DNA of 64,000 nt, taken from assembly GCA_963921935.1 (NCBI GenBank), contig OY998178.1, positions 201,346,862 to 201,410,861 of the forward strand. The letters are read 5' to 3'. Of this stretch, positions 55,131-64,000 are shown piece after piece. Positions within the stretch are counted from its first letter, which is position 1. Each line of letters begins with the position of its first letter. Source of the stretch: Galeruca laticollis. Its lineage: Eukaryota > Arthropoda > Insecta > Coleoptera > Chrysomelidae. The position numbers and the translations under genes were made by a program. A model generated the notes under the pieces. The model did not search any database, was not told the origin of the DNA, and was given only the letters and a program-made list of their open reading frames with translations.

Positions 55131-55637
55131 CGTAAGTGAAAAAAATAGACATCACTAATACTATTGTAAGGTCAGTTGACAAAAAACAAGAAGCTATGCC
55201 ATCGAAATCGATGCAAAGTATTCACCGAAATTTAATAGAATCAACATCTACTTATAACAGAATCGCAGAAAATAACTACGCAGATTTAAAAAAGGAAGCC
55301 GTAACATATACAAATTGAACATTCAACAAAAAATCAGTGAAAATATAAATTTGAATTGGTAAAATTATACATAAAATTGTTAAGAAATTTTAATTTGAAG
55401 TTATATTATAATTTATTAAAATGTATATTTTCTAGTTTTTTTCTTAAGTGGGCCATAGAAAAAATATACTGTTCGACTCGCGTGGATTGTCCATATCTTA
55501 CTCGGACGATTGAGCATTCGGCCTTCGGCGTCGTGCTCAAACTTCGTCCTCGTGCGATATGGCCATCATATCCACACTAGTTGCACAAACTACTATTATA
55601 CGAGCCTCGGAAACAAATCAATATCCAACATAAATAG
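55131..55637. other. Unassigned region
   Basis: A 60-residue frame (55136-55318) is not recognised. 55455-55575 is locally GC-richer and non-coding as far as I can see. Confidence 0.4.
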
Positions 55638-55701
55638 TAGTGTTTCAAATGAAACTCACGGTTTATAGTTAATTCCACAATATAATAAAAGTTATTGAAA
55701 A

Positions 55702-55757
55702 TTCTAAAAAATTGACAATTGTTTCGATAAATCAATATCATCGTCAGAATGACAGAA
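55702..55757 (-). ncRNA. Candidate hammerhead ribozyme (pair 6 left)
   Basis: Core and stems intact, as at 10523-10578, on the minus strand. Confidence 0.6.
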
Positions 55758-56089
55758 GTTACATTTCATTTGATGCATACCTGATGTTAGTAGTTATTTT
55801 TGGCTAGACCAAGAAGTGACCTAACTTGTCATTGACTCATTATATGTTTATGGAAAAAAGAAGATGTGATATTACAAATATTGAAGCTTAGATATTATTA
55901 GCCCTATGGTGATATCCTGGATATCATTTTTCCAATTAAGATCAGTATAACTGTGCAATGATATAGAAAACCAGGAAAACTATATCTGTTGAACTTTACA
56001 ATTATCACTTAAGAAGAGAGTTTGTTAGTGGAGAACTCCCTAGATTTAACTGTTCATTGACAACTTCATATTATGGGTTTCTTGAATGT

Positions 56090-57312
56090 CTTCGAGAGAA
56101 TATTTGACCCGACTGTACCAGAAGTTACAACAAAAACGTTACAAAGGATCACAAAACATTTGGTTTAACCAAGAATGCCTTAGAAAAGAGGTAATACCAA
56201 ATTATGTGAATATAAAATGCCATACTAAAACACCTTAAGTACAAAAAGCTATAAAATGTGCTCAACGAGTTTGGCTTAAAGAAGAACGTAAGGAATGGTT
56301 TACAATAAGGGACTCCTTAGACAACTACATAAATGTGGTACATTCTGAACTCACGTTCCAAACTACATCCAGTAGAATTTGACTGTTTAGATGACAAAAT
56401 CAGAGAAAGTGAGAGCACGATGAAGCACAAGAAATTAAGGAAACAAGAACAAAAGCTAAAGAAACTTAAACACACACAACTAGAGTTCAATACTATAAAA
56501 ATCATGAAACTGTAAGTAATTTCATACCAACACACTTTGCACCATGATTTGAAAACCTTTCAGACACTAATGTTACAGATGGTGAAATAGAATTATTAAA
56601 TAAAGGTTTAATGTACAGCATAACACCAAAACTTACGGATAATATTAAACAGAGTCAGAAATAGCTTTGAAATCTAATTTTCCTTATGAGACACTAAAAA
56701 TTGCCAATTTAATCAAAAATATTGAACCTTCAAAAGTTAAACGTCAAACAAAAAATGACATTACAGTTTTAAATTCAATAAAAAAGAAAGTAGAAGATAA
56801 AAACCTAACAGTTACAAAATCTGACAAGGAGAACGCTACTGCCATATTGACAACTAATGATTATAATTCAAAGATATATAATTTTATAGAATCTAGCGAT
56901 GTAAAAGTTCTTAGAGCAGACCCAACAAAAAAGTTTCCGAATAATGTTAGAGATTTTGTTAATCATTCAAATTATCTTTTCAGTGATTACGAAAAGAGGT
57001 CCATCATACATAAGAATCCTAATTCTCCAAAATTATATGGAACCGTTAAATTACATAAAATACCGAAACCAATTAGACCTGTAGTTTGTTATGTTAGTAC
57101 TCCTAATAATATATTGGCAAAGAAACTTAACAATATACTTAATAGTTACGGATATACATCTGGAACTGATCAAAAAATTAAAAGCATTCAGCTTGCAAGA
57201 TAGCTCTAAGCTTGTTTTATTTGATGTTACCAATATGTTCACTAAAATTCCTCCTAAAGAATGTCTAATACTTGTAAGAAAGTTACCACAAGATAAAAAT
57301 CTTAATCCAGGG
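56090..57312 (+). pseudogene. PLE N-terminal half, degraded (pair 6, plus arm)
   Basis: Matches the PLE N-terminal region (T-R-L-Y-Q-K-L onward) with stops near 56236 and 56360 and a deletion near 56650. The open frame 56667-57203 (178 residues) has K-S-D-K-E-N-A-T-A-I-L, where the conserved G is E, and R-S-I-I-H-K-N-P and K-P-I-R-P-V-V. A deletion before the I-K-S-I-Q-L segment leads to 57091-57378, with D-V-T-N-M-F-T-K-I-P-P. The sequence ends before the RT palm. Confidence 0.75.
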
Positions 57313-57600
57313 ATGTGTAAAAATGTTATGAATAAAAAAGCAGTGAATTTTGACTCTCTTTCAGTTAGAAAATGTTAATTTGGACAGACTTAATAATTTA
57401 AAAGACTCTTTAGATATCTAAAGTGAAAATTTAAACGAACCATTTCAAAATTCAGTACAATTTAATAATATTAGTGTATGGACAATATTTTTGTATGTAT
57501 TAATTGTTTTTATTGGACTTTATATTATTTACTACTACTACTCTAGATATTATAATAGGAAAACTAGAGAACCAGCTACAAGGGATGAAGAAGTACCAAA
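57313..57600 (+). pseudogene. Errantivirus env C-terminal tail
   Basis: One frame with a stop near 57418 reads a short ectodomain segment, then a strongly hydrophobic stretch (about 57478-57535: V-W-T-I-F-L-Y-V-L-I-V-F-I-G-L-Y) followed by a Tyr-rich and basic cytoplasmic tail. This matches the layout at the C-terminus of envelope proteins of gypsy-type insect endogenous retroviruses. The rest of env is absent. An old broken copy; the assignment is by pattern and the nearby gypsy relics. Confidence 0.5.
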
Positions 57601-58427
57601 TCCGCTTGTTAAACCCTGGATTCTCATCTAAGAGTGTAGAAGTTATTAACTTATACTTTTCAACTATAACATTTAATTGTTTATTAAGTTAATAAAGGTC
57701 CACTTTCTTAAATTCTTCAATTATTTTTAAAAACGACTTCTACGCGAGTGAACATAAAATTTCCACATACAGAGATTTTCTTCCCTCTGAGAAACAAACA
57801 CACGATTTTCCATTGGAATAACTTTTCTATCCCACTTTAATCATCAATTTTTTTGTGGGTCGTTAGCGGCCATAATGAGCATCAGTAGGGTGATACTAAT
57901 AATAATAATAATGATGTTGTAATTTCCGTATTTGTCAATTAATCCGGAAGAACCGGTTAAGTTCTTGAACACTTCCTTTGATCCAAGAAGGTTTCACGTC
58001 TGTGTATTTTGTCATGAATGAACGGATTGTGTTTGTAAATTATCGCACAAATAAGGAAACAAACAAAACGATTAACAGGGCTTTACGGTTCACATTACAG
58101 GATGCCTGTTAAAAGGGTTCTCACGTATAACACAAAATAATAATATATTGTTTGACTAACGAAAACCATTCAAATTTGTATACCAAGAATAAGGGTTTCA
58201 CGTTATAGACAAAGTGATTGTGTTTGTTGAGAGGAATACCTATATAGATGAATTATAAAGGAAAATTGGATTCGATTTTGAAAATTGGTACTGTATTGGC
58301 GCTATTTTGAAACTTTTGCGAATAATACTAGTATTGTTAGTGTTATTGGAGAGTTACAAGATTTGATGAATGTGACAATATAAGAGGAAGAATAATTGGT
58401 ATGGAAATATTGTATGAATGCTTAAAG
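57601..58427. other. Non-coding; possible LTR remnant at its start
   Basis: 57630-57720 includes 'ttaataaaggtcc', possibly the poly(A)-signal part of a 3' LTR following env. No second LTR was found to confirm it. The rest is AT-rich with no gene. Confidence 0.35.
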
Positions 58428-58441
58428 TCTATAAAATAAAT
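58428..58441 (+). repeat. 14-bp target-site duplication, left (hairpin element)
   Basis: TCTATAAAATAAAT, repeated at 59030-59043. Confidence 0.8.
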
Positions 58442-59029
58442 TGAGTGAATGAAAACGACGAATACTCAGTGTGTATTAATTTATTACTTTTAGGCTAAGC
58501 GCTTTCGGCTGTTAAGCCATTATCAAAGCCGTCGTCATTTAAAAAGTAATTGTCAAAGACATCAAGCTGATCAAAAACAATACTCAATACTCAAGATCTA
58601 TCCAACCATCGTTATGATTGAGTCATTCGAATAAAAACTTTAAATACCCTATTATAAGGGTGTAAAATTATATTCACAAGATGTAAATACACTCAAAATT
58701 AAAAAAAAATTAAAAAAATTAATTCAGTTTTTTAATTTTGAGTGTATTTACATCTTGTGAATATAATTTTACACCCTTATAATAGCGTATTTAAAGTTTT
58801 TATTCGAATGACTGAATCATAACGATGGTTGGATAGATCTTGAGTATTGAGTATTGTTTTTGATCAGCTTGATGTCTTTGACAATTACTTTTTAAATGAC
58901 GACGGCTTTGATAATGGCTTAACAGCCGAAAGCGCTTAGCCTAAAAGTAATAAATTAATACACACTGAGTATTCGTCGTTTTCATTCACTCAATTTGCAT
59001 ATAGTGTGTACACCATATCCACAGGCATT
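58442..59029. mobile_element. Near-perfect hairpin insertion, 588 bp, probable miniature head-to-head retroelement
   Basis: Left arm (to about 58707) and right arm (about 58728-58996) are reverse complements with very few mismatches, around an about 20-nt AT-rich loop. A 14-bp target duplication flanks the unit. The right end extends 33 nt beyond the inverted repeat and the left does not, the same long/short asymmetry as the PLE pairs. Each arm contains a hammerhead-like block near its outer end. No coding frame. It could also be read as a foldback MITE, but the 14-bp duplication and unequal ends favour reverse transcription. Confidence 0.7.
58903..58944 (+). ncRNA. Degenerate hammerhead-like motif in the hairpin (right arm)
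   Basis: GGCT (stem I), TTGATAA (core, against CUGAUGA), an extra T, GGCT-TAAC-AGCC (stem II), GAAA, a tiny GCGC, TT, then AGCC closing stem I. The layout matches the PLE ribozyme, including the extra base before stem II. Two core bases deviate, so it is probably inactive. The mirror copy lies in the left arm at about 58494-58535. Confidence 0.4.
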
Positions 59030-59043
59030 TCTATAAAATAAAT
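59030..59043 (+). repeat. 14-bp target-site duplication, right (hairpin element)
   Basis: TCTATAAAATAAAT, matching 58428-58441. Confidence 0.8.
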
Positions 59044-59094
59044 AACTTTGAAAATCAAGTATTTCAAATATACTTTGTATTAACTAAACTTCAA

Positions 59095-59965
59095 CTTTTC
59101 CTCCCAACCCTATCTAAAATGCTGTGACATTTTGTATTTGTTTGTGAATAATTTTTTCGTTTTTCAGCAAATACAAAACGAAAACCGGTTGTTAGAAAAA
59201 CATCCTGTGTGTATGTTGTCGTCGTCGTCGTTGTCGTCGGCCACTTTTCGTAACATATCTTCTTAGTACAATACAGCCTACGGAGTGCAACAACTTACCA
59301 AATTTTTGATTGAATATTATTCAGGACATCTTACAGATGAACTCTATTGATTTTGAGCTCACCAGAACCAGTATAACGGATGCTATGGTACTTGAAGATT
59401 GTATTTTGTTCAGGGTGTCTCACAGATAACCCCTATTGATTTTTAGCTCGCTAGAGCCAGCAAAACAGGTGCTATGGTACTTGAAGTACCACATTTTTAT
59501 AATTTTTCGAGAAATTTCAGTTTGTTTGCACGATACAGCCTCCGGAGTGTATACAGGTACCATTTTTATGATTGGATATTGTTCAGGGCATCTTATAGAT
59601 GAACGTTACTGATTTTCGGCCAGTACAACGTGTGCTATGGTTCTTGACGTACCCCATTTGTGATCATTTTTGGTGAAATTTCCGCTTGTTATCACTATAC
59701 AGCTTCCGTAGTATACAAATGAGTCAAGTAAGCAATTCTAAAATTGGATATTTTTTAGGGTGTCTCCCAGGTGAAACCTTTCGACTTTCAGCTCACTACA
59801 GAGAGTACAACTGGTGCTATAAGGAATATTCTACATTTTTGGTCATTTTTGGATAAATTTCGGTTTGTTAGCACGATATAGCCTCCGAAGTGTATACAAG
59901 TGACACTTTTATAATAGGATATTATTCAGAACATTTCACAGATGGAGAAAATGTAGTTTTGATAT
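59095..59965 (+). mobile_element. Tandem-repeat element, copy B
   Basis: Starts 'cttttcctcccaaccctatcta', has a (GTC)n block at about 59218, repeat landmarks ('gatacagcctccggagtg'-like) at about 59266, 59528, 59694 and 59871, and ends '..cacagatggagaaaatgtagtt'. Non-coding. Same order of parts as copies A and C. Confidence 0.7.
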
Positions 59966-60964
59966 TTAAAATATTTTATTTTATATTCACTTTCGAGTAA
60001 CAATTGCTGGGCAATTGTCAATTTATACTTCTATATGTCCTACACATCTCAATATTGTCCCTTTTGTTGTGTCTAATTGTGCGTCAAAAGTCTTTTATTG
60101 TTTCTTTTTTGCCAAGAAGTTGAACGAGAAACTATAAATAATAACAGAAGAAAATACAATATTCAACAAAGACAATTTGAATATTAGGAGAGAAAATAAC
60201 TAAATTTAAGTAGAACTTCAGAGAATAACGGATATATTAGAAGATAGAGATAGAAGATGAAACAACACAATATATAGTTAGTTTTATTGTGCATAAGATA
60301 TATTTTTTCACCAGGGTTCGGTACATAAATTAAATTTATTACGCTAATCCATACGACATTTTCAGTAATTATTTACAGTTATTTAAGTCGATAACAAAAT
60401 ATATTTTCATTCCTATCATTATATTGTATATATAAAGTTTGTCTTTGGGACCCAAATAAAGAATTTCACTGACTTTATTCTTTGAAATTTTCGAAATTCA
60501 ACATGTCCGTACCTTCGCGTCCCCTACGTACTGCTATTGACCACCAATTATCTGTCTTTTCTTTCTGTAGCCTTACTTCTGGATTGGGAAACTTGTTTAA
60601 ACTTAGTATTGTGATTTGGGTTATCAAAGGAATTCATAATTTTGACTCAACTTCTAAATTTCCTACAATTTTTCATTAAAATTTGTTGAGCTCGCCTAAA
60701 TAACGTTCTCGCTTCCAATTCTCCCCGACGACTCTCTTTTGTGTTTTCAACAAATATTTCGCACCGGATAAACATATGTTTCTTGATACTATTTTAATTT
60801 TAATAATGTTCGATTGTCATATAAATACATGTTGGAAATTACCCAATTATTAATAGTAATGTCTTATAGCTCCTTTTTTAGACTTCACTATGTTCACTTC
60901 ATTACAAAATTATCTAAATTTTTCCTTTTTAAATGTATTGATACCTTTTTCCTCATTTTAGAAT
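59966..60964. other. AT-rich region between two tandem-repeat elements
   Basis: The 65-residue frame at 60482-60679 is not recognised. No other structure seen. Confidence 0.4.
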
Positions 60965-61925
60965 CTTTTTACTTTTCCGCCCAACCTATCTAATATGCGG
61001 TTTACCCCAAAGAAAATTTCGAGTTATTTTTACGTTTTCCATCAACAACAACACGAAAAAATGAGATTTAGAAAAAAAATCCTGTGTGTATGTCGTCGTC
61101 GTCGTTGTCGTCGGCCACTTTTTCTTACATTCCTTGTTAGCACGATACAGCTTCCGGAGTGCAATAATTAACCAATTTTATGATTGAATATTGTTAAGGA
61201 CATGTCACAAATGAACCCTATTGATTTTCAGCTCACCAGAGCCAGTTCAACGGGTGCTATGGTGCTTGAAGTACGACATTTTGTCATTTTTTGAGAAATT
61301 TCAGTTTGTTAGCACGATACTGCCTCCGAAGTTCAACAAGTCACCAATTTTATGATTGAATATTACTTAGGACATCTCACTGATGGACCCTATTCATTTG
61401 CAGCTCACCAGAGCCAATACAACAGATGCTACAGTACTTTAAGTACGATATTTTTGTCATTTTTGCAGAAGTTTCAGTTTGTTACCACGATACTGCCTCC
61501 GGAGTAACTACAAGTGACCAATTTAATGATTGAATATTATTCAGATCGTCTCAAAGATGAACCCTATTAATATTCAGCTCATTAAAGTCAGTACAACGGG
61601 TGCTATGGTACTTGAAGTACCAAACTTTTGACATTTTAGGAGAATTTACAGTTTGTTAGCACGATACAGCCTCCAGAGAGTATACGATTGATCAATTTTA
61701 TGATTGAATATTGTTCAAGGTGTCGTACAGATGTCAGCCTATTGATTTTCAGTTGACTAGAGCGAGTACAGCGGGTCCTATAAATCCAGATATACTACAT
61801 TTTTGGTAATTTTTTGAGAAATTTCGGTTTGTTAGGACGATACATTCCCCGAACTGTATACAAGTAACAATTTTATGATAGAGTATTGTTCAGGGCCACA
61901 GATGCGGAAAAGTTAGTTTTATTTT
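60965..61925 (+). mobile_element. Tandem-repeat element, copy C (about 173-bp units)
   Basis: The most regular copy. It starts 'acttttccgcccaacctatcta' and has a (GTC)n block at about 61092. Then the 'acgatac-gcctccg' landmark recurs at about 61141, 61313, 61486, 61659 and 61837 (spacings about 172, 173, 173 and 178). It ends 'cacagatgcggaaaagttagtt'. Units also share 'cagctcaccagagcca-ta-aacgggtgctatggtactt'. Non-coding. Confidence 0.75.
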
Positions 61926-62215
61926 TCAAAACCATTTATTAAAAGTATAATTTGAATCTCTATTTACAAAAATTTTACACTTAAATAAATAAATACCATA
62001 TATGTAATTGTTCTATTTTTATTTTAATTTCTAATCATCAAATTGCTAAGCATAAACTCCAAATGATTTAAATCTCTTAAATTTAAATTCTCATCATGTT
62101 TAACTAACAGCTGTAATGTCAATGATTTATTTCTGTGATCCAATATATTCTCGTTCGGAATTCTATGTTCTAACATATAATTTGACATTTCCGTTTTGTC
62201 TATGTTTCTTTAGAT
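61926..62215 (-). other. Unassigned region with a short minus-strand open stretch
   Basis: About 62205-62035 reads open on the minus strand (a leucine-rich, helical-looking peptide) but I do not recognise it. Confidence 0.35.
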
Positions 62216-62229
62216 AGGTTATAAGATAT

Positions 62230-63340
62230 TATTTAAATGTTAGTATTGATTCCTAGTTTGGAGGGTAGCAAATCTTTGTGAGGTCATTGAGCATGGATTC
62301 AACGTTTCCTCTCAAAATGTCTTCAATGGCATCTGTGGCTATCTTCAAATCAAGATTTGGTGTTTGAAGCAAGCGACTAAGTTATACAGTAGTCACTAGG
62401 ACATCACTGAAATACACAACTGCGATTAGAAATTAAGAATTTCGGATGGCTTGCATAAGAGAAAAAGTATCAGCAGAGGTCTGTCTGTCTTTCCATGTTG
62501 AAATTTATGCCAAAGCGTCGTTGATCTTGATAATTGACTTGGAACTGAAAATGTCCTTAGTGCCCCTGCATCCAACGAGTTCCACAAATACTTTGAATAG
62601 AAGCGCCTGTTTCCTTCTTAAAGACATCACGTCTTTTTGGAGAAGCGTTAGCAAAAGAAACTATTTTCTTCATTGTTCCTGTGGCGTTCCTGCAAAAAAC
62701 AACTTTGGATGACATTGCCATTGCCAATGAATTGTTTAATATGTGATTGGTACATGGGCATCGCTGAGGATTCGTGGCTACTTTCTTCAACTCTTGAACG
62801 ACACCTTTCGGTTCTGAAGCCATTACAGAACAACTACCACCCCAAAACGTAGACCACGTTTCAAGTCGAAATCGAACCTTTTAACAATTTCCTTAACAAC
62901 GTGGCTAAGTGCAATTCCATACAAACGACGTTCTTCACCCTTGTACGTTATATCTTCCTGACCAATCACGCTATTTGCATGTACAAATGCAATAAAATTT
63001 ACTGTTCACTTTTGTTCATGAATATACCAAAAGAAAATACTAAGTTGACAATATCTAGATATAGTGGTTGTCTCATCAAATATAATTGAAAAAAACTCAA
63101 TTTCTTTGACTCTCTTTGAAATGACACTTTGAGTGTCTTCCCTACAACAATTTATGATTTCATTTTGATTCATCAATCCTAAAACGAAGGAGCTCTCTGA
63201 AATTTCCATCGTTATTCACAAGATTGTGTTCTTCATCTCCATCCTTGTTTATAAGACTATGAATATTCTTGTCATCCCTGAGACCTTTCAGAGGGATGTT
63301 TTGCCGACCACACAAAATAATTGTCTCAACTACTGGGGCA
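62230..63340 (-). pseudogene. ZMYM1/DUF4371-type hAT-like transposase relic
   Basis: Right to left, the frame 63209-63006 has the F-S-I-I-F-D-E-T-T-T-I-S-R-Y-C-Q-L-S segment, the acidic catalytic-core entry of hAT-like proteins related to ZMYM1. A broken stretch follows. The frame 62823-62557 has C-T-N-H-I-L-N-N-S-L-A-M-A and a T-M-K-K-I-V-S-F block, then S-P-K-R-R-D-V-F and G-T-R-W-M, all in the family's usual order. C-terminal remnants to about 62230 are frameshifted. Such proteins occur as domesticated genes and as transposons; the breaks indicate a dead copy here. Confidence 0.6.
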
Positions 63341-63349
63341 ATGTTAGAA

Positions 63350-64000
63350 ATTGATTATTATCATATATAAATGATAGAAGACAAGCTGTGAAGATAAGGA
63401 AAGGTGACAAAGCTCACAAATCAGATTTGTTGGTCAATAACACATGTATAGCACAGGGCAGTATTTTGGGCCCAATTCTGTTTATATTGTTTATTAACGA
63501 CCTAGTATTAGGAACAGAAATACCCAACCATCATATTGTTAATTACGCTGACGACACTAATTTGATAGTTGGCAGTAAAAATTTACAGGATCTCGTTATA
63601 AAAGCGAATAATTTTTTTCTGTTGGTCAGTAACTGGTTTATGAAAACTAGACTTATGTTAAATGAAGATAAAACTAATGTAATGATCTTTAAAACCAAAC
63701 AATCAACAATAGAAAAACGTGAAATTGTAAAAATTATTAATAAAGAAAAATTATTCTCAGAAAGTTTTTAGGAATCCATATTAAGAAACATTTAGATTGG
63801 TCATGTCATGTAGACACATTAGTACAAAAATAAAACTCTATATGTTATGGAATCAGGGTCGTTGGTAGATACATGGGGGAGACAACACTCAGAACGCTAT
63901 ACCTCGCATATTTTGAGTTATTATTACGGTATGCAATTATTTTTTGGAAGAGAGATAGCGCGACACAGGACGTCTTTGGGACGTCTTTGTGGGTGACTAA
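63350..64000 (+). pseudogene. Jockey/CR1-like LINE reverse transcriptase, 5'-truncated, runs off the window
   Basis: The frame 63388-63771 (127 residues) contains G-S-I-L-G-P-I-L-F-I-L-F-I-N-D-L and the catalytic N-Y-A-D-D-T-N-L-I, then N-W-F-M-K-T-R-L-M-L-N-E-D-K-T. A frameshift near 63760 is followed by the thumb (L-G-I-H-I-K-K-H-L-D-W) with a stop near 63830, and open sequence to the window end. Translation upstream of 63388 is open back to about 63350. The 3' end is outside the window. Confidence 0.75.

Larger units (their letters stand above)
55638..57312. mobile_element. Head-to-head double PLE (pair 6), right end missing
   Basis: The minus arm (55638 to about 56094, 3' UTR and the last residues of the ORF, short-type left end 'gtgtttcaaatg') joins the plus arm (about 56090-57312). 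The junction shares TCTTC. The plus arm starts in the N-terminal coding region and stops abruptly at about 57312 in the N-P-G-I codons, next to errantivirus env sequence. Its 3' half and any target duplication are therefore lost. Confidence 0.7.

Noticed and set aside
60482..60679. A short membrane protein gene.
   Set aside because: Only 65 residues, no recognisable family, no context, in AT-rich sequence between two repeat elements.

Overview
The window looks like eukaryotic, almost certainly arthropod (insect-like) nuclear DNA. It is AT-rich and holds no intact host gene, rRNA or tRNA that I could recognise. Almost everything I can identify is a transposable element or a relic of one. The families are Penelope-like elements (PLEs) with a C-terminal GIY-YIG nuclease, an errantivirus/17.6-type Ty3-gypsy element, several LINEs (R1-like, LOA-like, and two I/Jockey/CR1-like), a DD82E Tc1/mariner-type transposon, a Crypton-like tyrosine recombinase fragment, a Pif1-helicase fragment and a ZMYM1/hAT-like relic. 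The species cannot be read from the sequence.

Layout. 303-2649 is a 2.35-kb terminal-inverted-repeat element; a second copy lies in opposite orientation at 49451-51875. About 3.7-12.5 kb is a decayed gypsy element, split by a 5.8-kb double PLE insertion (4820-10640, 13-bp target duplication). 12.57-14.28 kb is an old PLE. 14.29-18.96 kb is an R1-like LINE on the minus strand, split by a short double PLE (16494-17947). 21.8-30.3 kb is a nest: an old double PLE (11-bp target duplication) that received a younger double PLE and a DD82E DNA transposon. 31.0-35.4 kb is a LOA-like LINE. 35.9-41.7 kb is a tandem-repeat element interrupted by a long foldback element and by another double PLE (12-bp duplication). 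42.6-48.0 kb holds a gag relic and a pol-deleted LTR retrotransposon, followed by the Crypton-like fragment. 49.2-55.1 kb is another LINE, split by the inverted-repeat element. 55.6-57.7 kb is a PLE pair next to an errantivirus env tail. 58.4-59.0 kb is a near-perfect hairpin. 59.1-61.9 kb carries two more copies of the tandem-repeat element. 62.2-64.0 kb holds the ZMYM1/hAT relic and a LINE reverse transcriptase that runs off the window.

The most interesting pattern is in the PLEs. At least six insertions are head-to-head dimers with both 3' ends pointing outward. The junctions show 2-8 bp of microhomology, and the flanks carry single target duplications. The two arms of a pair share private variants, so each pair arose from one source. 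Wherever both ends can be read, one end is 'long' (it runs into the ORF start) and the other is 'short'. The 58.4-kb hairpin shows the same architecture with a 14-bp duplication, although it belongs to a different family. The PLE ends also carry a candidate type-I hammerhead ribozyme, and one arm begins at or near its predicted cleavage site. Together these suggest double-ended target-primed reverse transcription, yielding long foldback DNA that would give double-stranded RNA if transcribed.
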